A stretch of DNA of 28,420 nucleotides, from the NCBI RefSeq assembly GCF_000006405.1, contig NW_003209803.1:16259-44678 (forward strand), read 5' to 3'. The DNA comes from Perkinsus marinus ATCC 50983 (taxonomy: Eukaryota > Perkinsozoa > Perkinsida > Perkinsidae). The translations under genes and the position numbers were made by a program. Shown in pieces: positions 9,184 through 19,296 of the stretch. Position 1 is the stretch's first letter. Every line of letters starts with the position of its first letter. The notes under the pieces were generated by a model that made no database searches, had not been told where the DNA came from, and saw only the letters and a program-made list of their open reading frames with translations.

Positions 9184-11219
9184 TCATACTGCTAGATAAT
9201 GTAGAACATCTTTGCGCTTTGATTTTTCTCTTCGCTCGCTTCGCTCGCGAAGCCCTTTCCCATTCTTGGTATACACCCATGCGCTATAGCGAGCTTGAGA
9301 TAACAAGGTCTGCTTGATATTACAGGACTTGCTTGTTTTAACAATGACTGCTTGGATTAGCCCTGCCACGCTGCCACCACGGACATATTGTCGGTACAAG
9401 TCGTCAAGGAACAGCCGGCCATACAAAATGCCTGTATGTAATCGATGACAATCCCGAGTCCTCGTAGGACAAGTTATTACGGACCCATGATTGCAACTGG
9501 TCATCAGATATTTGTCGTTGTAAGTCGCTAAGCCTGCCCAAACTGTCTGGGAAGCACGGAGGTTTGGTTATGGGAAAAATCGGTTCCGTGTCAGATAACC
9601 ATTTCCACTCGACTTCCGAACAGTGCAATGACTGGGGGGCATTTCATCGACGACGTAGAGAGAAGTCAGGTTCCACAATGACGACATCAGCGAGCTGGCA
9701 CCACAGAGTGGCCTCTCGACCAGACGATTATGCACTAGATTGTGGAGAAATGGTCCAGGGAGGGAATTTTCCGGGACGCACCGACAATGATGCATCAATT
9801 GCGAAAAGCCAGTCCATCCCAAGCATAACGTGAACATCTGCTGACTGGAGACTCAAGAAGGAATGAGTTGGAGAAATCAAGAACCTCATATGTGCGCCCA
9901 GAAAGTAGTGCTCGTCCAATGTTCTAGAGAGCGCAAGATTGCCGGTCAAAGTGCGAACATGAGTGGACTCAGTCGAAACCGACAGAGATCTGCCGAAGAT
10001 TTTCTCCGAAACAGTGTGAGATAGAACGGTCACAGTCGAGCCGGTGTCGATCAGAGCGACAAAATGTTCACTGAGCGGCATACGGTCAAATCTGCAGAGT
10101 AACAGAAGGTGGTTGTCAGTGGCATAATCCGGTTGCCCGAACAAACTTCCCGCTGTTACCTTCCGAGGTGATGGACAATCGCGGGATAGGTGCCCTAAGG
10201 GCACTGCCCTTTCCCTCCACAATTGAAACAACGGGGACCAGAACGATAGGGAGACGAGGAGAGGCTGATCTAGTATCGGGTGCTGAACGGACAGGATGCC
10301 CCTTACTCTTGCCCTTGCCCCTGCTATGCTGATAAGTAGGGCAGTAGAAATGACCCTGAACAAGAGCAACGCCTTCGTGCCCTTCGACACGAGCGGAGCG
10401 GGTAAGGCTCAGAGCAGTCTCGACCAGGGGGACACCCGCACGAACTTGGGTTAGCCAAGCTGTTCGCATGTTGTCAAATCCTGGAACAGAAGATGGTAGG
10501 GCATAAATGGGCCAAATGGACATCGCCACTACCCAGTCCAAGCACTGGCCTGACAACGACAACACTTTAGGAAGACTGTACGACAGGTACTTCTGTAAGT
10601 CACCGATCAGAGCGGCGGTCGTCTCGCCAACATTTAGGCAGCGATTGCGGGCCAGGGCCCACAGATCGTGGCGGCTAACCCCGAGGCGTTCCTGCAATAC
10701 GAGAAACACCAACGTGGAACGCTTGAGGATCGTTGATGGGGAGTCGAACATTGTTAGTCAAAGCATTGTAGGCTACTAGGCGAGTGTTCAAGAGGAGATA
10801 TTGATAATGATGAGACGGGGCGATATTGAGGAGTTTCAAATGGGCCTTGAGGCTGTGGGCCTGCTTGTCGGTCCCCGTGAACTTCTCGCCCAAGTCATGA
10901 GACTTAATGGTACGGGGGCCTTTGAGGGAATGGCTAGGCCAGTTGTTGGAATCGGTGGCCTACCGCTCTCGACACCTGCAGCTGGGGTGGCCTCTGGCCC
11001 CCCTTCTCGGGCTGCAGGAGGAATCGGTGGAGCCGATCCCGTGGGAGAGGAGGACGGACCCTTCTCCTGATCATAGCCACCAAGGGCGAGGACATACTCC
11101 TCAGTCTCACTCCAAGAGCCAGGGACCTCCTCGAATGCAGGGGAGTCAGAGGGGACACTCATGGAGCCACAAGAAGGGGTAGAACCCACTGAAAAGATGT
11201 TCCTGGGTCTGGATACCAT
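9184..11219 (-). pseudogene. Ty3/gypsy-like gag-protease, decayed
   Basis: Read on the minus strand from MVSRPRNIF (about 11219). The N-terminal part is Pro/Ser-rich and acidic. A capsid-like part (..LGEKFTG, LLNIAPSHHYQY, about 10700-10893) is in a second frame, and a helical part (LQERLGVSRHDLW, LVETALSLT, about 10350-10720) in a third, so at least two frameshifts disrupt gag. A CX2CX4HX4C zinc knuckle (CFNCGGKG|HLSRDC) is split by a 14-nt insertion near 10191-10204. Downstream, the protease has LIDTGSTVTVLS (DTGS catalytic motif, about 10031-10051) and the flap/hydrophobic block VMLGMDWLF (about 9790). After the protease the frame becomes linker-like and degrades by about 9180; RT is absent. 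Gag order, knuckle and DTGS together make the family secure; the precise clade is inferred. Confidence 0.78.
10190..10204. repeat. 15-bp single-centre palindrome interrupting the gag zinc knuckle
   Basis: GTGCCCT-A-AGGGCAC. Removing 14 nt here restores the perfect knuckle spacing in the minus frame, so the palindrome arose as an insertion or duplication within coding sequence. Confidence 0.85.
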
Positions 11220-11316
11220 GTTGTGACTCACTCGGGAATGCCTACTATGAACACAAGACGATAAGGACTGCTGGTACGGTATCAGTCGAGACGGGACTGA
11301 TGAATGCGGGAGCAGT

Positions 11317-13320
11317 GTGCACAGAACTAGAATGCACATGCGTACGCCACAGCTAATATCGATCAGACACTTATATGTGCGTCGCTCCGCTGGACTCCAC
11401 TACACTGTCGTTTGTCAACCAGTACTGATCGTCAAATGGGACCAAGCGGATGGTAACACCGAGCACTGTACATATCCTCTCAGCCATGCTGAGCTTGAGA
11501 GGTATCGCCTTACTGTCGACTGTCGCCCACTCAACAACCTTCGGCTACTGGTGGATGCTGACGGTGCGTTTTGTTCATGCCAGTCGATAGTCAACACACA
11601 AGTTGCAAGGATGAGGAAGAGCATATCTACAGGCAGTACAAGCAGTGCCACTCTGCTCCTGCGTGAGATTCCGAGTGAACACATGGGTTGTTGGAGTGAG
11701 GTTGATCTTGAGGTTGCCTACGGTACTCTCTGCGTTTCAACTGCACTCTTACGGTTGTTCGGCACTGTCAGTATTGACTCTAATGGCCAACATGTTGGGA
11801 AGCCTCGCTCAAGGCTGGCGATAGGCTCCCTCGCTATTCCAACTGGAAGTGACAACTACCATTGATGAAGATATTAACCTGGCCCTTGCCAAAGCCGGAT
11901 CGAAACTCTCAGTCATTCATGTCCAAGACGATATCTTGATCGTCAGTTGTGACATTGACACTGGTAACCGGGCGTCCATTATCGTCACTGATATTCTAGA
12001 GCAACGTCCTGGTTTCATCGTCAACCGCGTCAAGTCCCAACCTCCTACGAAGGTCGCTGGCTCCTGTGTCTGGATGGCCGTCTCTCCCCCGAGGCTCAAC
12101 ATGCTCTCAATCAGCTATACTCCGTTACCAAGGTCTATCAAAACGGTGATTCTTCTACTGAGGAATTTGATTTCCCAATTGACACTGTCTCGTCAGCCTC
12201 CCGTGTATTGTCTGACTTCTATCTCAGACTGAGATTCTCAGTGGAGTGATACCTTGTGCAATCGGAAATGATGGCATTGCTACTTTGGTGGCAATGCTCA
12301 CTCCTATGGCGGCATCATACTCAGGGTACTAAAGGTCGGTGCTGATGCTGAAGGTTCGCCCCGGCCACGAAAGCCGTGCTCAAGCATGTTTCTGATCTCG
12401 AAGTGTACTTGGATGAGAATATCAAACTTCTGGCTGTGGTTCCCATCAAGACTTGCGGAGCACGTTGGTCTCGGGTGGAGTCATCAAGAAGCTCAACATA
12501 GCGAGAACGAACCAAATTTCGTAACTCTAGTTTTCGGTAAATGCATCGCCGTAATCGACAACATCAATGCCCAACGAGTATGCAACGGGCTTGAGGGCGA
12601 ATTTAGTGTGGGCAGCTCCCTCAGCAAATGGCGGATCGTTCAGCGACATATTCATTCATTCGCCTGGGCTCCTCGTGACGCTCTGCCTGCCACTGTCCAG
12701 ATGTCCAGTGCCCAGGTTGCCGCCACTGACGACTTGCATTTCAAGCCTGACTACCTTCCTGGCCACCAACTACGAGCTGTCTTCATGGAATGACGTCACA
12801 CATCGTGCAGAAAGGAGTTCACCACGCTCGATGACGGTTTCGACTGCTTGCATTGGCTGGCCAAGGCTCAGGCTGAATGTCCCCAACTTCAGCAACTTTG
12901 GCAAGTCAACCCCGGGAAGTATCAACTCAATGATGCCGGTCTATTACATGTCAAGGATCGTTACATGGTACTTAAATGCTATGGACAACATATGATACGG
13001 AGAATTCACGAGTCATATGCATATGTGTATCGCAACAAGAAGCTGGCAGCTCTGTTTGGTGATGCCGACATCAGTGCCGACATCAAATCTCCTTTGTCGC
13101 CTACAACCATCTCTCTCGGCGGCACACCAAGTTCAAAATCGGTGATGTTGTGCTGCGATGGACTCCAGGAGCAACTGGTCTTCAAGCAAATTGGAAAGGA
13201 CTCCACACTGTTGTTTCTCTTAGCTCCGGTCACTTTGCTGTGCCTTTGAGCGATGGAAGTCTGCAAGGTACTCGCAATGTGCATCGTTATTTTGGGAATG
13301 GAGGAGTTGTAGATGGATGA
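11317..13320 (+). pseudogene. Decayed retrotransposon pol (RT, RNase H, integrase ends)
   Basis: RT begins with PVLIVKW and YRLTVDCRPLNNLR (about 11425-11545), then CWSEVDLEVAYG (first catalytic Asp, about 11690). A frameshift near 11850 leads to VIHVQDDILIVS (about 11910-11945), a QDD variant of the usual YxDD site. RNase H-like blocks follow (VYLDENIKLLAVVP, about 12400; IAVIDNINAQRV, about 12550; FAWAPRDALP, about 12660). Then come an integrase zinc-region-like part (YQLNDAGLLHVKDRY, about 12920; H at RRIHESY) and, directly after, the C-terminal barrel KFKIGDVVLRW..NWKGLHTVV ending in VHRYFGNGG (13123-13312). The DDE catalytic core between the two is missing. There are multiple frame changes. 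It is oriented head-to-head with the gag relic at 9184-11219, so the two are separate insertions or a rearranged element. Confidence 0.75.
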
Positions 13321-14600
13321 CAAGTCTCAAAGAGGGCGTATAATGGACTACACCGCCCCGCTGGTCGCCGTTTCGGATATTTCAAGAGACTCCTAAGACA
13401 CGCTCATCACATTCTCTTTCTGTGAACCTGAGTACATCCTAGTGACTATTGTCATTGGAAGCATATTCTCTTCCTTGCTTCTCAGCCTAGTTCCGTTATC
13501 TGTGGAGACTCAGTATCTTATTTTAGGCTGGTTCATTCATTATTTTGCACTCAATCTGTAATCACCATGACATCAGCAATCAACGAGCGTCCAGAGATTG
13601 AGCGGGATACTCTCACGACGCAGTACTCCACTCAAATCTACCCTGGAATCATACTAGATCGTCTACTAAAGATGTATTGTACGCCAATCAGGACGTAAAC
13701 CCTATGGATATGTGTACACTTATCCATACATCCACATTGACGGAAAACGGAAAAAGGGATATCAAGCTTATAAAAAATTTTCTATGCTTATAAAAACTGC
13801 AAAAAAAACATGTCCCGTAGGCAGTTCTCAGCACCACGACGGTGAACTATCCTGACGGAAGGGACCACATCAACAACTTTCTGAGCAACTTGCAACTTGG
13901 GAAAGGGTGTATGGGTTTCGTATTGTGGTTTTCGACAACTGCCCCTCCCGAACTCGCAGATCAGAGGTTCCACCAGATATTTCACCGAATAAATCTTCTC
14001 AGGCAATATAAAAATATCGGCTATCAGTTTTTCGCTGTATCCCGCACTCGGTGGCGAATCATTCACCTCGAGACACTGAGGCGTTTACGAGAATGGCAGT
14101 TCCCAAATCACCCACACTTGCGCGAAACGTCCTTTGACACTACCAGTGGCCCACTAGTGCCACTCCTTTCGTCAATACCTTACGAGTTGCATTGCATCGT
14201 TGCTTGCAATGCGAACACGGAATCAAGGAGCTAGTCGTTTGTAGCTTCCGCATACGTTCCCTGGACTCAAGAGCGTAAAGTGTCAAAAAAATGGAAAACT
14301 GGCGCAGCCGCGGATCGAACCCCGAAATTTCGGAAAAGTTCCGCTTGAAAGAATTTTCTCTTTCCGGCTGAACAACACTTAATGCAAAAAACGCACCTCA
14401 ACGTAAGCTGAACCTTATGAAACACATTAAGGTGCCGCCAACAACTCAAAAAACTATAGTATACCATGGACAATAGCATGAAGAGTCACTAGATAGTTTC
14501 GCGCGATTATTGGCTGAACTGCCAACGGAAAGAGCATCTGCGAGTTTCAGGTGACATACGAGCGAGGCACTATACTAACTATGATCCGGTGCTCTCTATA
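13321..14600. other. Unassigned sequence
   Basis: Open frames on both strands at 13788-14234 show no domain. A direct repeat of GCTTATAAAAA occurs near 13767 and 13787, and CCGAAATTTCGG near 14323 is an even palindrome. A box-B-like GGTTCGATCC lies on the minus strand near 14310 without a supporting tRNA fold. Confidence 0.5.
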
Positions 14601-14618
14601 TCATCTGCGTTAGCTTCT

Positions 14619-14681
14619 CTGACTCTTGACTCTTGACTCTTGACTCTTGACTCTGGCTCTCGACTCTGACTCTGACTCTTA
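14619..14681. repeat. Heptanucleotide microsatellite (GACTCTT)n, degenerating to hexamers
   Basis: Several tandem GACTCTT units run into GACTCTG/GGCTCTC variants. It interrupts the minus-strand integrase relic or its 3' flank. Confidence 0.95.
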
Positions 14682-14699
14682 CAGTAATATCGGCTAGTT

Positions 14700-15386
14700 A
14701 ACTCGGTAATTACGGAGTGCTCCCAGCAGCTTCGATATCCGGAAATTTCATTGGAAGTATGAAAACGATCAACTGAACAAATGAGCAGCTTACGCTTGAT
14801 AGATACATCTTTTAATATTCTGATTAAAAGTGTTCCATCGTTCACCCGATCAACTTTGCTCGCTCGTTGGTTCACCCTGAACACTGTCCCATACTACGGT
14901 TGAACGTCGGCTGTCCAATAACATACATCGATAAGCTCCCTCACAATTATACCAGTTTCCTTCTTCATGTGCTTGTCGTCAGCTCTCTTCATTTTGCTTG
15001 ATGCCGGGGCGAAGTCATAAAAAACCAGAACGCCGGCCCACATAAACGATCCTGATGAAACAGCTCTTATACTCAAAAGGCCGATCAGTGCCGAGGAACG
15101 ATTCTATGACATAAGCCGAAGTACTCTTCAGAGGCAAGTACTTCTTGTACTGGGATATGCCTAGTAGCAGCAGTAAGGGTATCCCAAGTATAGTTGAACC
15201 GTTGCATGTTGACTTTGACGAGGAAAGTTATGGCACGAAAGAGACGTTCAACTTGATCATTGGATTGCGATGAGTAAGGTGGAATAAAGGACCAAGAAGT
15301 GGTGAACTTGTTGAGATCAAAAGGAGAGGTAGTGAACTTTCGCCACCAAATGAAGAGTAGCTCAGAAGCTCTTGTCACAAGAGCTT
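14700..15386 (-). pseudogene. Integrase relic (end of catalytic core plus possible tail)
   Basis: On the minus strand at 15085-15378 the frame reads FTTSWSFIPPYSSQSNDQVERLF over two short runs: SFIPPYSSQSNDQVERLF is the classic block around the catalytic Glu of LTR-retroelement integrases (PYssqgnGxxER), with D replacing the usual Gly. Upstream (higher coordinates), sequence ends at two palindromes. Downstream, separate frames at 14894-15076 (KMKRADDKHMKKETG) and 14579-14884 (FRVNQRASKVDRVNDG, DVSIKRKLLICSVDRF) look like a basic integrase tail but are not contiguous. No Asp residues of the active site are found, so this is a 5'-truncated fragment. Confidence 0.6.
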
Positions 15387-15408
15387 AGTAAGGTGCTTAG
15401 TAAGCACC
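15366..15408. repeat. Pair of single-centre palindromes at the edge of the integrase relic
   Basis: 15366-15386 is AAGCTCTTGT-C-ACAAGAGCTT (10-nt arms). 15392-15408 is GGTGCTTA-G-TAAGCACC (8-nt arms). Only 5 bp separate them. Recognisable integrase similarity stops here. Confidence 0.95.
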
Positions 15409-15511
15409 CAACGCTTAATACACGTACCCCCGTCGCGGGATTATTGAACGAATTGTCGGTTAATGATGTTGGTAGTAGCTCTATTATAGTCAGTATCACT
15501 ATCCTTTCCTA

Positions 15512-16601
15512 ATGGTTAACTCGGTAGACAACAACACTCTTGAGTTAGCACTGGGAAGACTCGACCTTTAGCCAAGTGACACCCCAGAGATTAGGAAGTG
15601 GTTGAACTCTCCTGCTCTCGGTTCCTGCTACTCCTCGTACGACTTCGTGTACGACCCCCTTGACAATGATAGGCTAGACCATATCCTAAACAAATTCGTC
15701 GAACGTGACGAAATTCCGCATGCTGAGGCCCGAAACTTCATCTCACTTTGAGCGAGGGCCATAGTTACAATGTACCCTCCTTTCGAGGACGACGAGGGGG
15801 AGGACCCAGTAGTCTATGCTCGCAATATCTTCTCGGCAATCTTCAATGACGGCCTTGTCCATGGTGACCGGTCCTGGATTACCTTGTGGTTAACTACGGT
15901 CCTCGCCACTACATCAACCAAGAGGCGATTCAGGCTAGCCCGAAGCACCAGGCTGGTTAATGAGCGACTAAAAGGCGAGGCGTTGGTAGAAGCCTTTCTT
16001 CCGGAGGGGGCCTGGTCGTGAAGGTAGACTTCACTGGTCGAACTCAGGAATCCTTGATGACACCGCAGAAAGCTGAGGGGACTGAGAAGGGTGTGGAGGT
16101 ACGAACCGAATCAACAACCCCCTCCCGCATAATAGAGAAGCACCGAGAGACCCCCCCGGATAAGTCCAGTCATTGACTGGCAGTCAAGGACTTTAAGTTA
16201 CTCCTTGACCTCATGCTCGTTATGCTAGCAAGGATGCACCTAGCAAGGCCGGCCAGAGGTGTGAGAGCCTGAGACAGAGAGCAGGTGAATGAGTTACTGA
16301 CTATTAGTCCCGGGTGGAGGTAGAGTGGCTCCTCTTCGGACGGGTGGTCGGGACACAGTTGCCGTTAACCATCGTGTGCGCCAAGTTCATCAACGGCCTG
16401 CAGCCTCACATCGAACTGTTCCTTGAAACCAGCCGCGGGCACCAGTTGGTGAAGATGACGCTTGAGGAATCGCGGGATGCATGCAGGTACTCCGAGGGGC
16501 GACTCTTACAGTCTGCGGGACACCCGGACGTTAACGTCGTCAATGGACACAATGTCCGATGCGATGGGAACACGCGTGTCCATGGCGGGACGCTCGGATA
16601 G
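15512..16601 (+). pseudogene. Retroelement gag-like relic
   Basis: One frame from ATG at 15512 stays open to 16021 apart from two stops (TAG near 15567, TGA near 15749). It encodes helical, charged sequence (NKFVERDEIPHAEARNF; WITLWLTTVLATTSTKRRF). After a stop-rich interval, 16314-16601 reads AKFINGLQPHIELFLETS and MTLEESRDACRYSE, resembling the capsid segment of LTR-retroelement Gag (F..GL.p.i...l / mtLeeA...A...E). No zinc knuckle was found. Family assignment is by pattern only; whether it belonged to the same element as the tyrosine recombinase downstream is unknown. Confidence 0.5.
16166..16186. repeat. Three-arm palindrome chain
   Basis: CCAGTCA-T-TGACTGG (16166-16180) overlaps TGACTG-G-CAGTCA (16174-16186). 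An outer AAGTCC/GGACTT pair encloses both. Confidence 0.93.
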
Positions 16602-16639
16602 CTAGAAAAGCGGCAGGTACGAGTCATTTAGGAGCGGAT

Positions 16640-16970
16640 TGAGTACCTTAGGGGCGAGGAATTTAGGGCCGCGCATGAGCAGGCGCCGGGTTTCCTCGCT
16701 GGCAATAATCGATGAAGAATGCCAGTCCGCATACGGGCATCTTTTGGTTGCGCTGGACAACCTCGTGAGATTTTTCACTGATGGGGCGCGGGGCTTAGAT
16801 GATTCAATGAGCATCTGTACCCATGACGCGCATCAAGGGTTCTAAGGGCCTGCGGAGCTCTCGTACCTAAAAAGAGGAATGGTAAGAGAGCCTTTGGATG
16901 CGTTTTACCGCTACTACCTAATTCAGCACGTTCCTACTAACACTTCTCGAAGAATATTAAGGACAACAGC
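16640..16970 (+). pseudogene. Relic of a second MULE transposase with conserved intron position
   Basis: 16690-16842 reads IIDEECQSAYGHLLVALDN and ends ICTHDAHQGF, aligning residue for residue with exon 3 of the gene at 758-3433 (CDEECYDTYYGLLAELDK ... CLHDAHQGA). A stop follows. The donor context AGGAATG|GTAAGAGA (near 16879) matches AGGAATG|GTGAGAGA of that gene, and after an acceptor TTCAG (near 16926) the sequence aligns with exon 4 (CACTT.TC.AA.AATAT.AAGGA.AACA), giving RSY*HFSKNIKDN against RCYFHLSKNIKEN. Similarity ends near 16970, where tyrosine-recombinase sequence begins in the same frame. It is a fragment of about two exons with stops. Confidence 0.75.
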
Positions 16971-17812
16971 GGCGTTGCCGAGTGTGTTGCGTCACTTGAG
17001 GCCGTTGATCCTCCTGACTCGATCATCCCGGCAAGGAACAGGATAGTCTCTATGTGGCTCTCGGCGTTCAGCAACGCTGGGACTGCGAATACGTACCTAT
17101 CTCATCTCTTCAAATGGCATAGTTGGTCGGGTCTAGATCTCGCCTGGAACACAGTGAGATTTCCGCCGTGAGATCGACGAATACAAGACCGAGAACGAGG
17201 ATCGATTTCACTCTCCTCCGCCCTCTGGTAAAGGCCGCTATCGATAGGACATGGATTAATGGAGCTTTGACAATGATAGTGGCATATTTTTTCCTATTAC
17301 GGGTCCCTTCCGAGCTTCTCGCGGCCAAGATCACTCAAGTAGAGCGACAGAAACCAGCGCGCGTCTGGTCCTCCCACAGAAGAGGAATCTACCTTCTGGA
17401 GGCGTACTGACTCGAAGCCGCACCTGCGATAATGACTTGCTCACATGTCCAGTTGAAGCTCTGAGAATTCTCGTGGTCCGTCGAAGAACGGGAAGAACGC
17501 GCTCCGGAGGTAAAAGTCTAGTCTTCTTGTCATATAGATCTTTCTAGTCCTCCGTAAGGTTTCTGTTCGAAAAAGTTGGAATCCACGAAAGTCATGAGTT
17601 CGGTACTCACAGTTTCCGACGGGGTCATGCTCATGACCTGGCAGTCTCCGGTACCACATTCCAGGAGATCTGCCAATTGGGTTCGTGGAGGAGCGAGGTT
17701 CCGGCAAGAGTATACATTGACACGGCCCAACTGCAGAGTATGGCATGTCACAGTACCCTGCCGATGATAGATGATAGCGAGTCAGAGATTAGTGACAGAG
17801 ACTGAGATTTTG
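16970..17812 (+). pseudogene. Tyrosine recombinase (YR) with all catalytic residues, frames broken
   Basis: The segment encodes a core-binding-like domain (IVSMWLSAFSNAGTANTYL, about 17040-17100), then in a second frame the catalytic domain start VAYFFLLRVPSELLAAKI (Arg I codon at 17300-17302). A third frame has NLPSGGVLTRSRTC and LLTCPVEALRILV (about 17385-17475). A last frame has GTHSFRRGHAHDL (HxxR, His 17608-17610, Arg 17617-17619), GSWRS (Trp) and RVYIDTAQ (nucleophile Tyr, 17713-17715), ending at a TGA near 17811. All R/HxxR/W/Y residues are present. Three frame changes are needed. The last change is close to a GTAAAAG..CTAG interval (about 17510-17547) that could be an intron but does not keep phase. 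It could come from a DIRS/Ngaro-like retroelement, a Crypton-like DNA element or a stand-alone recombinase; no RT of the matching type is seen. Confidence 0.75.
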
Positions 17813-18109
17813 CAAATCCCGTCGTACACATTGGGAAATAGCCACGAAGGTCTTTGGCCAATACCACCACACATTGGGAAGTCAATTGGCTCAAAGGCTT
17901 CTGGCAGAACAAGTCCGAAGACGTATGCTACGCAGACTTGGGCTTGTTTGATCGCTGTGCGGTTCAGCGCAGAGCATGGAGCCCTGCTAACGTGACATCT
18001 CGTGACGGTTCTACCGTGTTACGGCTGTTATATTGTCTTGTGCGAATCATGATCTGTGCATGCGTGTTGTCTATTATTCCTGCGTGAACGCAGGCGCGTC
18101 ACACGTAAG

Positions 18110-18131
18110 GTTTCAACTTGAAACTTTCAAG
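18110..18131. repeat. Three-arm palindrome chain
   Basis: GTTTCAA-C-TTGAAAC (18110-18124) overlaps CTTGAAA-C-TTTCAAG (18117-18131), both with a single C centre. Confidence 0.93.
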
Positions 18132-19032
18132 GTTGGTTCAGAAGTTGATTCTTTGAATCTTTCCTCGGAGCCTGGACTTAAACACAGGGTCTAAGGTATA
18201 CGGTTCCATTATTGTATACCCGCTCCTGGCTACGCTTCCATCAATAGCTGAGAGATAGTATACGGTATTTGTCCAGTGACAGATATTGAGTTCAATAGGT
18301 TATGGTATTTACATATGGTATGGTTAATATTTATGGTATTGACTAGAAGTGGTAAGAACTCTAATACTATGGTGAATTACACTGACTATCCTATACCGGT
18401 GTCTAGGATTGCTAAGGGGTTATGTCAGGGGTTATGTCTCCCGTAAGGTCCGTGAGAGGCCGTATGAGAAGTCACTCGAATCTGGTTTGGGTTCGGGTCT
18501 TGTCCACTGCTCACCATGCTTTGGATCGCATGGACAACAGTCCAGACCCTCGCGGAATCGCATATCGCTGCGCACAGTGCTTCCAGTGCATGAACCCAAA
18601 ATCTCTATACAGGCTTCAAGAATCCCGCTGTGAGTGCACCATTGCACCCAAATCTATCACGGTGCAACCAGCAGAAGGGTCGGTTATCGACTCATATCAG
18701 CCTTCAGGGCTTGGATTCTAAGCCAGACCCGCGATAAATCCCGACTCCAGTATTCGGGCTGCGGGTTTAGAGGTTTAAGGTTTAGTGCTTAGTGCATTCC
18801 TATCACCTCTCGGCTTCTCTCACTCTCTTCCCACGGTTCACGGATGATGTGAACACTAACGCTTCGATGCTGAATCCCGTTCCGCTTCTTGTGTTAAGTC
18901 TCATCGATCTATTCGGAATCCGCAAGACTCGTCAGAGTCCCGAATACAACCTCTCGAGATCTTTAGTCAACCCCAACCCAGTATCACCCCAGGGTATCCG
19001 GCACCTAGCACCCCGCCTATAACAGTGTAAAC

Positions 19033-19055
19033 CCCTAGCGGCTAGGGTCTAGACC
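19033..19055. repeat. Palindrome chain
   Basis: CCCTAGC-G-GCTAGGG (19033-19047, single-base centre) overlaps the even palindrome GGTCTAGACC (19046-19055). Confidence 0.93.
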
Positions 19056-19296
19056 GATGCGGACCGCATTACGTGGTAGAGACGTCATTTACCTTAGGTA
19101 TGGACGCTATAACGTGGTTAATAGTGACCTAGGACACCAATTCTAGGGACATCATCTGTTTGGGCCCGCGCCTTGACTATTTGCAAGAATAAATGTGCTG
19201 ACCCTCAGGCAGCGCAGGATTCTATGGCGCTCGCCTAGAATCTAACCGTTTCAATCAAAGGCTTTATTGGATTAATATACTAGATTTTAAGTTCGT

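Larger units (their letters stand above)
17813..19290. other. Unassigned stretch upstream of the BEL/Pao element
   Basis: Open frames such as 18422-18721 (which includes a Cys-rich CAQCFQC stretch) lack a recognisable domain. Palindromes occur at 18077-18092 (CCTGCGT-GA-ACGCAGG), 18110-18131 and 19033-19055. GTATAC arms flank 13 nt near 18198-18222. The element's 5' LTR, if any, should lie here, but I could not pair it with a 3' copy by eye. Confidence 0.5.

Noticed and set aside
10801-11182. Plus-strand frames rich in G, P and A opposite gag
   Set aside because: They are mirror frames of the Pro/Ser-rich gag region on the minus strand.
11208-11218. Primer-binding site TGGTATCCAGA at the start of the gag relic
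   Set aside because: It resembles the initiator-tRNA PBS TGGTATCAGAG only partly, overlaps the likely gag ATG, and no LTR copy was found to support it.
13788-14234. Overlapping open frames on both strands
   Set aside because: Neither shows a domain or codon signature; they are likely chance frames in neutral DNA.
14285-14345. tRNA 3' half on the minus strand
   Set aside because: It has GGTTCGATCC and a GCGCCA-like end, but stems mismatch and no 5' half was found.
18422-18721. Cys-rich protein gene (CAQCFQC)
   Set aside because: There is only one cluster of cysteines, no domain, no splice partners, and the surroundings are non-coding.
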